In this document: positions 27,265 to 35,871 of the stretch, one piece after another
Position numbering within the stretch: the stretch's first letter is position 1
Layout: each line of letters opens with the position of its first letter
Assembly: GCA_023667055.1 (NCBI GenBank)
Contig: JAMPAV010000001.1
Coordinates: 159,561-223,560 of the forward strand
Source: Muribaculum sp.
GTDB lineage: Bacteria; Bacteroidota; Bacteroidia; Bacteroidales; Muribaculaceae
DNA length: 64,000 nt
Reading direction: 5' to 3'
Notes under the pieces: model-generated
The model's database searches: none
What the model was told of the DNA's origin: nothing
Seen by the model: only the letters and a program-made list of their open reading frames with translations
Translations under genes and position numbers: made by a program

Positions 27265-28713
27265 TCATTTGCGTTTGAAGTCAAAGAGGTCTGACTTGGT
27301 GCGCACGGTGTCCATCATGCCGGATATCTTGGCGGCGAGTTCAGGGTGTTGCTCCGCCACATTGTGGTCTTCATGAATGTCGTTGGCCAGGTCATAGAGC
27401 TCAAATGTGGTCTTGTCCGGTTCCCCGACGTTCAGCCTTACTCCTTTCCAGTTGCCGTAGCGCAAAGCCTGCTTTCCACCTGCTTCATGAAATTCCCAGT
27501 AAAGATATTCATGCTCCTTTTGCTCCTCTTTGCCAAGGAGGGTTGGAGCGAACGAAATACCATCGGTGTGGATTTCATCCTTCGATGATATCAGGTCGGC
27601 AAATGTAGGCATCATGTCCCAGAAGGCCATGACATGGTCGGAGGTGCTTCCTGCCTCTATATGACCCGGTGCGCGGATGATGAAGGGCATTCTGATGCCA
27701 CCCTCATATAAGTCGCGTTTGATACCACGGTATGGGCCATAACTGTCGAAATAGTCCGGATTTGCTCCTCCCTCGCGGTGAGGACCGTTGTCGGAAGTGA
27801 AAATTACTATTGTGTTGTCATCTATCCCTAAGTCGGAGACAAGTTTCATGACATCTCCCACGTATTTGTCCATGCGCGTCACCATGGATGCGAACGCGGC
27901 GAGCGGGCGCTCGGCGGCTCCGTATGCCCCTAAGTTGTTGGGGTTCTTCGGCGCCCATGCTGCATCATCGGCTGCCGGAATCATACGGCAGTATTCCTCA
28001 TATACCGAATCCTTTGGAAGCACCAGTTCGGCATGGGGAAGCGTGTAAGACAGAAAAGCGAAGAAAGGCTTGTCTTTGTTGTTTTCGATGAATTCAAGGG
28101 CATGCTTGTGTATCAGGTCGGCTGAATAAGTGCCTTCCGCCTGCTGATAGTTTTCCGCAAACTCCACGCGGTCGGTTCCGTCCCAGAGGTGGTCGGGGTA
28201 GTAGTCGTGGGCGAGTGTCTGGCAGTTGTAGCCGAAGAAATTGTCGAAACCAACCTTTGTCGGGTCAGACTCCGAACCCGGATACCCGAGTCCCCATTTG
28301 CCGAAGCAGCCGGTGGCATACCCGGAGTTCTTAAACATTTGGGCCATAGTATAGGTCCCTTCCGGCATCGCCACCTGCCCTTCGGGATCCACGCGGAGGT
28401 TACCCCTGATATGTGTATGCCCGGTGTGGAGACCTGTCATCAGCGATGCCCGGGAGGGGGCGGAGACTGCTGTCCCGGCATAGCATTGCGAGAATCGCAT
28501 GCCTTCGCTGGCCATCCGGTCGAGGTTTGGTGTCTTTATCAGTTTCTGGCCGTATGGCGAAATGTCACCGATTCCAAGGTCATCGGCAAGAATATAGATG
28601 ATGTTGGGGGAGCGGTCGAAACCGGTTGCTGTTTCTGTTGCCTTTTCCCGGGCGTTTGCTGTCAGGACAAGGCTCGCAGCTCCGCACCCCACAAGTATTT
28701 TGTTCGTTCTCAT
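27265..28713 (-). CDS. S-type arylsulfatase, exported
   Basis: A 482-residue sulfatase with signal peptide (MRTNKILVGCGAASLVLTANA). The metal site is ILADDLGIGD (D44, D45). The formylglycine motif is SAPSRASLMTG, with Ser84 as the residue to be modified. It is therefore an S-type enzyme that depends on the anSME encoded immediately downstream. Further family blocks are GHTHIRGN, CFGKWGLGYPGSESDPTKVGFD, TSDNGPHREGG and GGIRMPFIIRAPG. It belongs to the S1 family by its overall pattern. The sulfated substrate cannot be read from sequence. The neighbouring GH106-like enzyme hints at a sulfated rhamnan such as ulvan-type or mucin-associated glycan (inference). Confidence 0.9.
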   Translation of the reverse strand: MRTNKILVGCGAASLVLTANAREKATETATGFDRSPNIIYILADDLGIGDISPYGQKLIKTPNLDRMASEGMRFSQCYAGTAVSAPSRASLMTGLHTGHTHIRGNLRVDPEGQVAMPEGTYTMAQMFKNSGYATGCFGKWGLGYPGSESDPTKVGFDNFFGYNCQTLAHDYYPDHLWDGTDRVEFAENYQQAEGTYSADLIHKHALEFIENNKDKPFFAFLSYTLPHAELVLPKDSVYEEYCRMIPAADDAAWAPKNPNNLGAYGAAERPLAAFASMVTRMDKYVGDVMKLVSDLGIDDNTIVIFTSDNGPHREGGANPDYFDSYGPYRGIKRDLYEGGIRMPFIIRAPGHIEAGSTSDHVMAFWDMMPTFADLISSKDEIHTDGISFAPTLLGKEEQKEHEYLYWEFHEAGGKQALRYGNWKGVRLNVGEPDKTTFELYDLANDIHEDHNVAEQHPELAAKISGMMDTVRTKSDLFDFKRK

Positions 28714-28922
28714 GATTTAAGTTTTATTTATACTACATTTCATATCCTTTTGACAGATGTCAGATGCCGACGGATACGCCTTTATTCCTCCGCATCCGCA
28801 AAAAAGAGATAGTATTTTCATTCTTAAAGAGTCAACAATTCAGTGGTTTCAAATTCCGATGCATCAAATGATATTTTAGGAGTTGAAAGCATGCAATTGA
28901 ATTGCGAATATATTCAAAAGCT

Positions 28923-30266
28923 TTACTTAATTCCATATTCCTCTACTCTGTCACATGCCATTCCTTCAAATAATCCGTGTAATTTATTAACTGGCATATA
29001 TTCATAACTATCAGGATGATTATTCTGTGGGAAAGCAATTTCAATCTTGTTCAACAATCTGATTAACGACCTTCCTATAGCCCAAGCCATATTTACAGGT
29101 ACAGCATTTCCAATTTGTTTATATTTTGCGGACATATTCCCACAAAATATCCATTCGTCTGGAAAAGTTTGTATTCGTGCATACTCTCTAACTGTCAATG
29201 GACGAGTTTCTACAGGATGACATCTTTCCGTTTGCTTTTGTGCTGGTGCACAAGTGAGTGTAAGGCTCGCCTCATCCATGGAAAGACGTCGAGCCATTCC
29301 AGTCTTTCCTCCTCCAAGATGATAACTTCCCTTCATATAATTTTCTGCTATATTTTCAGGAAGGTCACGCCAGTCTCCACCTTCTGGCACCAAATCCATT
29401 ACTTTTTTCTTGGATTCCGGATAGATTTGGCCTTCGCTTTCAGGAACATCGGTCGAATAGAGATCACCCTTAAAGAATGCATCCCTTAAAGTTCTTATAC
29501 TCCCACAAACAGATGGCCACTCAAATTCCACAAACGGGGCGAGATCATTGCGGATTGCAACCAGTATCAGACGTTCTCTTTTTTGAGGGACATTATATAA
29601 TATAGCCCTTAAAACTTTCGGTTGGACCAATGTGTAACCTAATTCTTTTATTACGTTCTTTATGGTGTCTATAGTTCGACCTTTATCATGTTCGAGAAGC
29701 CCTTTTACATTTTCGGCCATAAAGACTTTGGGTTTAATCTCCTTGACAGCCCTCGCCAATTCAAAAAACAATGTACCTCTTGTTTCTTCAAATCCCAGAC
29801 GTTTGCCAGCGTATGAAAAGGCTTGACAAGGAAATCCTCCGGTCAATAGATCTACCTTTCCGTAGTACGGAGTAAAATCTATATCATGAATATCCCCTTC
29901 AACAACATTCCATTTTGGCATATTGTGTTGAAGTGTCGCACACGCATTATGATCAAATTCATTCAGCAATAAATGTTTGAATCCCGCCTTATGCATCCCT
30001 AAAGCTAATCCACCACCGCCGGCAAACAATTCAATTGTAGTAAATGGGCGGATTGGTTCACTTATTATCATTTCTTTATCCCATTCAGAATTTATCATTT
30101 CGTCAATCAATGGGAATGAAGAAAGTTCTTTAGCCAACAAGAAAGTTTTGCCATCCTTCGAATGAAGATGACATTTCCCATTTGCAATCCATTTGTCAAC
30201 AGTGGCTCTTGACACTCCACATATATCTGCAAAATTATTAATTGATATTTTTGTATCCTCAGTCAT
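28923..30266 (-). CDS. C5-cytosine DNA methyltransferase of Eco47II-like R-M system, with N-terminal HTH
   Basis: A 447-residue methyltransferase. Residues 1-60 carry a MerR/excisionase-like helix-turn-helix (INNFADICGVSRATVDKWIANGK), which may let the enzyme repress its own operon, a known way for C5 methylases to control R-M expression. The MTase motifs follow: I ELFAGGGGLALGMHKAG, IV GGFPCQAFSYAGKR with the catalytic Cys, VI AENVKGLL, VIII VPQKRERLILV, and X QIGNAVPVNMAWAIG. Pairing with an Eco47II/Sau96I-type nuclease suggests GGNCC recognition (inference). It overlaps the nuclease gene by 8 nt. Confidence 0.9.
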   Translation of the reverse strand: MTEDTKISINNFADICGVSRATVDKWIANGKCHLHSKDGKTFLLAKELSSFPLIDEMINSEWDKEMIISEPIRPFTTIELFAGGGGLALGMHKAGFKHLLLNEFDHNACATLQHNMPKWNVVEGDIHDIDFTPYYGKVDLLTGGFPCQAFSYAGKRLGFEETRGTLFFELARAVKEIKPKVFMAENVKGLLEHDKGRTIDTIKNVIKELGYTLVQPKVLRAILYNVPQKRERLILVAIRNDLAPFVEFEWPSVCGSIRTLRDAFFKGDLYSTDVPESEGQIYPESKKKVMDLVPEGGDWRDLPENIAENYMKGSYHLGGGKTGMARRLSMDEASLTLTCAPAQKQTERCHPVETRPLTVREYARIQTFPDEWIFCGNMSAKYKQIGNAVPVNMAWAIGRSLIRLLNKIEIAFPQNNHPDSYEYMPVNKLHGLFEGMACDRVEEYGIK

Positions 30267-31014
30267 TGGTTGAATTTTTTATATCTTGGAAACCTTCGTA
30301 TGTTGAAAATGCCAAAAGATAAAGACTTGTTAGAATATCTGAATGTTCTTTTATCAATTCCTCATACACGGAGTTTTTAAGTGAAAGTCCTGGATTATCA
30401 TTAACTACATCTTCTATTATTTGTGGAAGAGCCATACACAATTTGAAAAAGGCTTTAGAGTCTCCAAAAACAAGCTCATAAAATTTGTCAATTGACATCC
30501 TTCTGATCATCTTATGTTCCCTTGATTTGCCGTCAAGTGAAATCCTCCAAGCATCGTTTCTAGAACGTTTAGACAAGACTTCAACCAGATAACATGTTGC
30601 TTGGTCATCATCGAGAAGTTTCCCTTGCATCTTCATGTAGGTTTTCTGTGATGATGCGGAATTCATGGTGTTATGTTTGTTTTTCATCTCCACATAGATA
30701 TGGAGATCGTCATTTTCCACATCAAACCCCGATGTGGGCACTTTCCAACCATTGCCAGCAGATTTAAATAGATTCTGGTGAAAATAGCCTATAAGATTTG
30801 TATTGGATTTATCTATCTGCCGAAAACATTCATCCTCTATGGCTTGTCGGATGGTCTTATTATATACCTTGGCATCAAATGTCATTTTTATTGGATCTAT
30901 TATGTTTTCGTTGAATTGATCTAATGTTATCTCGCGGCGGTAGGCTTTTACCGTCGTCTTGACATGCTCATAGATGGCAGCATCTGATATGAATCCAAGA
31001 TTGTATTTGTGCAT
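30259..31014 (-). CDS. Eco47II-family type II restriction endonuclease
   Basis: A 251-residue endonuclease resembling Eco47II and Sau96I, which cut GGNCC. The PD-(D/E)xK core is visible as TSGFDVENDDLHIYVEMKNKHNT (Asp, then ExK). It is followed by the strongly conserved SSQKTYMKMQGKLLDDDQATCYLVEV and SREHKMIRRMSIDKFYELV. It is the first gene of the module and overlaps its methyltransferase by 8 nt. A near-ideal promoter lies at 31092-31123. The gene is markedly AT-rich compared with the barrel operon upstream, which is consistent with acquisition by transfer. Confidence 0.88.
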   Translation of the reverse strand: MHKYNLGFISDAAIYEHVKTTVKAYRREITLDQFNENIIDPIKMTFDAKVYNKTIRQAIEDECFRQIDKSNTNLIGYFHQNLFKSAGNGWKVPTSGFDVENDDLHIYVEMKNKHNTMNSASSQKTYMKMQGKLLDDDQATCYLVEVLSKRSRNDAWRISLDGKSREHKMIRRMSIDKFYELVFGDSKAFFKLCMALPQIIEDVVNDNPGLSLKNSVYEELIKEHSDILTSLYLLAFSTYEGFQDIKNSTND

Positions 31015-31091
31015 AAGAAAATATAAATAAGATATGGCTGGCTGACAAAACTATTCTGTCGGCATGGTTTCCATTGCAGCCTTTCACTATG

Positions 31092-31123
31092 CAAATTTAG
31101 CCATTTATCCTCTCTTTTCCAAA
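31092..31123 (-). promoter_or_regulatory. promoter of the Eco47II-like R-M operon
   Basis: On the minus strand TTTG (31123-31120) is followed after 20 nt by TAAATTTG (31099-31092). The predicted leader is about 70 nt, long enough to hold an operator for the HTH-bearing methylase. Confidence 0.7.
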
Positions 31124-31160
31124 TTTCAATGTGCATTAGTTCGGATAAAAAATTGGAATG

Positions 31161-31196
31161 CGGCTAAAAGGGGATGAAAAAATCCACTTTTAGCCG
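31161..31196 (-). terminator. terminator of the sigma/barrel operon
   Basis: A 15-bp stem with one mismatch (CGGCTAAAAG at 31161-31170; CTTTTAGCCG at 31187-31196) and a 6-nt A-rich loop. A T-rich run follows on the minus strand. It lies 32 nt past the barrel gene stop. Confidence 0.6.
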
Positions 31197-31227
31197 TGTC
31201 GTTGAAGTTTATTGTCTTTTGGGGATG

Positions 31228-32136
31228 TCAGATGCCGAGCGATATCCCGATGGTAAGGGGGCGGAAGTTGATGCCTTCCGGGTCGTCCATCACCTTCATG
31301 GGCGAATAGCGCACAAACACCCCGACAAAGCTGTTGATTGATAAACATCCAAAGAAATCCACTGTAAATCGGCGTTGACTTAAGTCTTCGGTGAAAAGCT
31401 CATTGTCATTGCCATTGCTGTCTGTATAGCGGGTCAGGATAGAAGCATGCGTGTTGAAGTTGAATATCGGACCTAATTTAAGTCTCAGACAACTGTTGGG
31501 TATCTTGGCCCTGAAAAGAAGTGGCAATTGCAGGCTGAACACCTTGAGACGTGAATTCTTCAGTATGCTTCCCTCTGGTAGTCGGGAGGCGTCTGCCCAT
31601 TCAATACCATTGGAAGGAGTAGAAATCAGATACCGGTCGCAGGTTGTGATCTTGTAATTACGCCAGTCGAAGCCAAGGCCGAGGCTAACAGCCGTATTAC
31701 CCCAGGAATAACCCACTGCGAGGCAATCAAGCCAGCCTATCTCTATTGATTTTGACCATTGCAGTCCTCCGTTGGCTCCCAGCCCACAGGGCTTTGTGAG
31801 TCCTATCGTCATGCCATCCACATAGCATTTCCATCCCTTGCCATTATCGTATGTCCACGGAATTTCTATGTGATTAGTGCGTTTTACCGACTGGCTTGAA
31901 CAGACCGAGGAATTCTTCGGATATTCAGTCTTCACAGTGGCTTGGAAAGGCTCGTCGCCGTCAATGCCCGTGACACTGATCACACTTCCCTCCGGACTTT
32001 CCGTCACCACCAATCTCGATGGCCTGTCTGTTTTTAGCAATGTGTCGGGCATCTCCTGTGCTGATGAATTGGTATGTGTCCCGACAATAAGAATGAATGA
32101 GGCGACGAGTAAAATATATAGTCTTGCTGATTTCAT
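31228..32136 (-). CDS. outer-membrane beta-barrel protein, last gene of the sigma-factor operon
   Basis: A 302-residue exported protein. The signal peptide ends near SSAQE. The second half has alternating strands of a small barrel (SIEIGWLDCLAVGYSWGNTAVSLGLGFDWRNY, LRLKLGPIFNFNTHAS, GVFVRYSPMKVMD) and ends in FRPLTIGISLGI. It is a paralogue of the protein encoded immediately upstream: both contain the LPLLFRAKI/VPVLYNQYI block, the xLGxIxNxNT block and a terminal TIG(I/V) strand. The pair lies behind an ECF sigma/anti-sigma set, so cell-envelope stress sensing or response is plausible. Ligand unknown. Confidence 0.7.
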   Translation of the reverse strand: MKSARLYILLVASFILIVGTHTNSSAQEMPDTLLKTDRPSRLVVTESPEGSVISVTGIDGDEPFQATVKTEYPKNSSVCSSQSVKRTNHIEIPWTYDNGKGWKCYVDGMTIGLTKPCGLGANGGLQWSKSIEIGWLDCLAVGYSWGNTAVSLGLGFDWRNYKITTCDRYLISTPSNGIEWADASRLPEGSILKNSRLKVFSLQLPLLFRAKIPNSCLRLKLGPIFNFNTHASILTRYTDSNGNDNELFTEDLSQRRFTVDFFGCLSINSFVGVFVRYSPMKVMDDPEGINFRPLTIGISLGI

Positions 32137-32146
32137 GGCCGTAAAT

Positions 32147-33064
32147 TTAGAAATTCATTAGTGAAACTTGTACCCCGATGGTGAAACCTTTGGAACCCGG
32201 CCCAAATTTTTGATTGAAAAGTGTCATGGGACTCCATTTTGCAAAGAAACCAATACCCCACAAATCGACACTCGCGTATGCATCCACGGTGAAGAGATTC
32301 TGTTGCAAACCCTTGTAAGTAGTCGTTTGATATTGACTATCGGATGTAATCAGTCTGGTGGTGGCTTTAGCGTATGTGTTTAAATTCATGATGGCTCCGA
32401 GCGAAAACATGAAATTCTTGCTTATATATTGGTTGTATAACACCGGCACATGAAAGGAACTTATTTCCAGGTCTGATTCCTTTTTCTTCACCCCCTCAGG
32501 TACGGGCGACAGAATCAACCGGTCGCCGGTTTTTTCATAAAAGTATCCATCCATGGAAGAATATCGGCTCATTCCGAACCCTGCCCCAATCTCAAATTCG
32601 GCACCTCGTCTTTTCCAGGCAACGGCTATAAAATCGGGAATACTCAATTCCCAGCCATTCTTCACATTTCCCTTTCCCTCATAATTAAATCTCCATCCCC
32701 AGTAAGCGCGTCTCACGGCTGCAAAGTATCTCCTCACCTTGTTGTCGTTGGCTTTGATTGGCTTGTCTTTGACAAAAGGCAGGTCCATTCCCCAGTTGTC
32801 GGAAAATTCTGCTATCCTCAAAGTGTCCGTCTCATTGGTGATGTTCACTTCGTATTGATAATGGAGCGTTTCATTGTTGTGTTTGCCGGGAAATTCCGCA
32901 TCAAGTAAGGTCTTGCCGTCTTTTGCCACCACAAGGACGCTGCTGGCATTTTCAATCACCTTCACCGTGTCGGCCACTTCCTGTGCATGGCTGACCGAGA
33001 TTCCCGTGGTCAGCGCAATCGCAATAGTAAGAATTCTATAGTTCATAGTATGGATATATTTCAT
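32147..33064 (-). CDS. outer-membrane beta-barrel protein, paralogue of the next gene
   Basis: A 305-residue exported barrel. The signal peptide (MNYRILTIAIALTTGISVSHAQ) is preceded by six extra residues if the ATG at 33064 is used. That ATG overlaps the previous stop as ATGA, which favours it over the ATG at 33046. Barrel strands include AEFEIGAGFGMSRYSSM, FMFSLGAIMNLNTYA and FFAKWSPMTLF, and the protein ends in GVQVSLMNF with a C-terminal Phe. A 10-nt gap separates it from its paralogue. It belongs to the same operon as the ECF sigma factor. Confidence 0.72.
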   Translation of the reverse strand: MKYIHTMNYRILTIAIALTTGISVSHAQEVADTVKVIENASSVLVVAKDGKTLLDAEFPGKHNNETLHYQYEVNITNETDTLRIAEFSDNWGMDLPFVKDKPIKANDNKVRRYFAAVRRAYWGWRFNYEGKGNVKNGWELSIPDFIAVAWKRRGAEFEIGAGFGMSRYSSMDGYFYEKTGDRLILSPVPEGVKKKESDLEISSFHVPVLYNQYISKNFMFSLGAIMNLNTYAKATTRLITSDSQYQTTTYKGLQQNLFTVDAYASVDLWGIGFFAKWSPMTLFNQKFGPGSKGFTIGVQVSLMNF

Positions 33065-33498
33065 TTGTTGATTAGTTTCTTTACAGCCTTCTCATCCATA
33101 TCTGCTTTTATGAATACAAGCGTGGTCTTTTCCTTCCCTGTAGGTCGCCGGTTGAGATAGAGGATATATCTTCGGTTCTCCATGATGCCTCCCATTGAAT
33201 AGAAACCATAATAGAGCATACCCTCCTTATATGAAACCTCTTTCGACTTGGCCCGGCTGCCATCTTTTGCCACTGCCGCAGCTATCTTGTCTGCAAGTTC
33301 GCGGTCATCTGTCACCGATATGCTCCGATAGACAACTATGTTGTCGGTAGGGTTACTGTTGGTGACATCAATCACCGTTACCTTTGGATTGGAGGCATAT
33401 TTGGTGGAGAAAAACTGGTCGATGTTGAGCTTTTCTTCCGCCACCGACTGCAATATGCCGGCGAGCGCCGTTAGCAAAATTATCAATATCTTTTTCAT
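33061..33498 (-). CDS. small exported protein of the sigma-factor operon (DUF6108-like)
   Basis: A 145-residue protein with a signal peptide (MKKILIILLTALAGILQSVA) and no further membrane segment. The domain has alternating strands and helices: DQFFSTKYASNPKVTVIDV, NIVVYRSISV, KEVSYKEGMLYYGFYSMGG, RRYILYLNR and TLVFIKADMDEKAVKKLI. It resembles small periplasmic DUF4252/DUF6108-type proteins that follow ECF sigma/anti-sigma pairs in Bacteroidota, but the family name is tentative. It overlaps both neighbours by 4 nt, so it is part of a tightly coupled operon. Confidence 0.65.
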   Translation of the reverse strand: MKKILIILLTALAGILQSVAEEKLNIDQFFSTKYASNPKVTVIDVTNSNPTDNIVVYRSISVTDDRELADKIAAAVAKDGSRAKSKEVSYKEGMLYYGFYSMGGIMENRRYILYLNRRPTGKEKTTLVFIKADMDEKAVKKLINK

Positions 33499-33935
33499 AA
33501 GTCTAAAATATTTCTGAAATCTGAGAGGTCATCCTCCACATCTGTACGTACCCCTTGTGAAGCCTCCGACATTTCTTCCATCTGGATTGCTATCAGTTGC
33601 ATGGCCTCATCCCTCTCTATCCTTACACCTCCCGAATATGCCATGAAAGTAGATTCTTGTGATTTATGTAGATGATGTGTATATATTCCTCCGGCTGTCA
33701 ATATCAATGCTATGGATGCAGCTGCCGCAATCCGGCGGAGAGATGCCGGAATCCTTCTCTTGCTCCTATCCTTGTCGGGAATCGCCGCATACCCCATAAC
33801 TGCAAGGGCTTCATTGATCTCCTTGCTTTCTCCCATCATGTTTGGAAGATTCTCTCTGAGCCAGCGTTCTTCGCTGATTGTAGTTTCCCCCTCGAAATAT
33901 CTTTCAATCAGTGTGTGTGTATGTTTTGTGTTCAT
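33495..33935 (-). CDS. membrane anti-sigma factor
   Basis: A 146-residue single-pass protein. The cytoplasmic N-terminus (HTHTLIERYFEGETTISEERWLRENLP) is the start found in many Bacteroidota anti-sigma proteins, where this helical region binds the sigma factor. A membrane segment follows (about residues 68-84, IAAAASIALILTAGGIY), then a short periplasmic tail. Four-base overlaps join it to the sigma factor before it and the small exported protein after it. It probably holds the ECF sigma factor inactive until an envelope signal arrives (inference from family and position). Confidence 0.78.
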   Translation of the reverse strand: MNTKHTHTLIERYFEGETTISEERWLRENLPNMMGESKEINEALAVMGYAAIPDKDRSKRRIPASLRRIAAAASIALILTAGGIYTHHLHKSQESTFMAYSGGVRIERDEAMQLIAIQMEEMSEASQGVRTDVEDDLSDFRNILDL

Positions 33936-34414
33936 TTTTTCTTGTTTCTGTATATTTCCCTTACTGTTTTTCTTGCCCTTGAGAGAATCATTCTGACGTT
34001 GCTTTCGGTCAGGCTGAGATGCTCTGCTATTTCTTCAAACTCCCATCCGTTGTGGTCTCTGAGGTGAAGGATCTTTCTGTCACGTTCGGAAATATGCTCC
34101 GCCATTATCCTGTCTATTTCATTGAAGAGTTCTGCGACATTATCGGTTTCCGTCTCCGTATCCGGGATCGGGCCGGCATCTTCCATGTTGACCGATGGGT
34201 ATCTGCTACGGTGTCGTAGATTGTCGATGTGTATGTTGCGGGCGGTCACTGCCAGCAGACCCTCTGCCTGACCGGTGTCGGCGATTGAGTCCCGTCGCGA
34301 CCAAAGTCGGCAGAAAGCATCCTGAAGGTCGTCGGAAAAATCATCGTCACTGCCCATCCGCGTCATTCTGCCGCGGATACGCTCGAAAGCCGTTGTCAAA
34401 AAATCTCTCTTCAT
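33932..34414 (-). CDS. ECF-type RNA polymerase sigma factor
   Basis: A 160-residue sigma-70 family protein with only regions 2 and 4. Region 2 includes DDLQDAFCRLWSRRDSI and LLAVTARNIHIDNLRHRSR. Region 4 is RDRKILHLRDHNGWEFEEIAEHLSLTESNVRMILSRARKTVR with a clear HTH. The ATG at 34414 is chosen because the conserved domain begins there. The upstream in-frame ATG (34480) would add a Cys-rich unconserved stretch. It heads an operon of anti-sigma factor, small exported protein and two outer-membrane barrels. No Bacteroidota housekeeping promoter was found upstream, which is consistent with autoregulation. Confidence 0.9.
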   Translation of the reverse strand: MKRDFLTTAFERIRGRMTRMGSDDDFSDDLQDAFCRLWSRRDSIADTGQAEGLLAVTARNIHIDNLRHRSRYPSVNMEDAGPIPDTETETDNVAELFNEIDRIMAEHISERDRKILHLRDHNGWEFEEIAEHLSLTESNVRMILSRARKTVREIYRNKKK

Positions 34415-34536
34415 ACACTTACAATACGCTCCCCTCCAAATTTTGCAACAAAAATCAGCAAAAAATAACACCCCTTCCATAATTTTTATGAAAGAGGCGA
34501 TGTGTTGTAAATTATAAGAGACGGGGTCTTAATCTC

Positions 34537-35760
34537 TTACTTGTTGAGGTCAGCGGGGAGCAGACGGGAACCGTAGCTGAAGAAGAGCGTCAGGGCGGCC
34601 ATGACGAGGAAGACGATGGCCGTAGAGTGCATGATGTTGCCAAGACCAACCAACGGAGCCACTATCGCTCCGAACACATATCCTCCTACTCCCAAGATCG
34701 CTGATGCCGCTCCGGCATCCGAACGTCCCTCGTTCATTGCCAGGGTGTTGCCTACGGTGAATATCATACCCATGGAGAATATCATCGGAAGAAGCGTGGC
34801 CTCGTATGCCCAGAAGTCATGGATGAAGAGTAATGCCCCGGCATTCACCGCCGCCGAGATCATTAGCACCCATCCCCCAATCCATGCAGCGTCTTTCAGC
34901 ACCTTGAATTTCAATGCAAACATCGACCCGACAGCCGCAAAAAGCGCATTGAATCCCATGAAGAGTCCAAAGTCAAATGCGGAATAATGGTAATGCTCCT
35001 GAATGATGAAAGGGGCTGACGATGTGTATGCAAACAGCAGTCCGAGCGCAGACCCCTTAAGCAAGACGTGCGTCATGAAAGCCCGGTTGCCAAGGAGCGG
35101 GATGAATTCCTTGAAGGCTCCAAGCAGATTTCCTTTCTCACGCCTTGCAGGCGGCAGTGACTCCTTGAATCCGAAACTTACCAGTATCAGCACTCCGGCA
35201 AAAATCGCAAGCACTATGAAAATACCCTGCCAATGGATAGTGTCGGCAAGAAAACCGCCCAAAACAGGTGCACTTGCCGGTGCAAATCCGTTGATAGCCC
35301 CCACTAAGGCCATCAGTTTTGCAAGAGGTCTGCCGCCATAGATGTCGGCAGGCACGGTGCGTGCCAAAAAATAGCCGCCAGATGCCCCGATACCCTGCAC
35401 CGTACGCCACACAAGGAATTCATGAATAGAATGGGAATGTACCGATATCAGCGACCCGAAGATAAATACCGCCATCGAAACCAACAGAATCGGTTTGCGG
35501 CCATAGCGGTCGCTAAGCGGACCAAGGATTATCTGTCCTATGGCAAGTCCCACCATGCCCATGGTCAACCCAAGCTGCACCTCTGACACGGAGCAGTGGA
35601 AAAACCTCCGCATCTCCGGCAGAGTAGGCAAATACATGTCGTTGACAAACGATCCAAAGGCGCTCAACAGCACCAGGTATCCCACTAAGAAAATATAATA
35701 TCCATGCCCTCCGGGAAGAGTGTCTGTAGTTTGTGTGTTCGTGGTATTGTGTGTATCCAT
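34537..35760 (-). CDS. MFS multidrug exporter, Bcr/CflA family
   Basis: A 407-residue inner-membrane transporter with 12 predicted helices. The MFS signature between helices 2 and 3 is GPLSDRYGRKPILL. The Bcr/CflA block near the N-terminus is YLPTLPEMRRFFHCSVSEVQLGLTMGMVG, and the helix-5 drug:proton antiport motif appears as GAINGFAPASAPVLGG. It probably exports drugs or metabolites in exchange for protons. The ATG at 35760 is preferred over 35790, which adds ten uncharacteristic residues. It is divergent from the radical SAM gene. Only 56 nt separate it from the ECF sigma gene upstream region. Confidence 0.9.
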   Translation of the reverse strand: MDTHNTTNTQTTDTLPGGHGYYIFLVGYLVLLSAFGSFVNDMYLPTLPEMRRFFHCSVSEVQLGLTMGMVGLAIGQIILGPLSDRYGRKPILLVSMAVFIFGSLISVHSHSIHEFLVWRTVQGIGASGGYFLARTVPADIYGGRPLAKLMALVGAINGFAPASAPVLGGFLADTIHWQGIFIVLAIFAGVLILVSFGFKESLPPARREKGNLLGAFKEFIPLLGNRAFMTHVLLKGSALGLLFAYTSSAPFIIQEHYHYSAFDFGLFMGFNALFAAVGSMFALKFKVLKDAAWIGGWVLMISAAVNAGALLFIHDFWAYEATLLPMIFSMGMIFTVGNTLAMNEGRSDAGAASAILGVGGYVFGAIVAPLVGLGNIMHSTAIVFLVMAALTLFFSYGSRLLPADLNK

Positions 35761-35871
35761 AGTATTAAGCTTTTGAAAAGATAACCTCATAGTTTTTGGT
35801 TTTGTTCATCAACTCATTCAAAACAACCGGGTCTTTTACGTTGTTCTATTTATAGACTCAAACAATGATAT

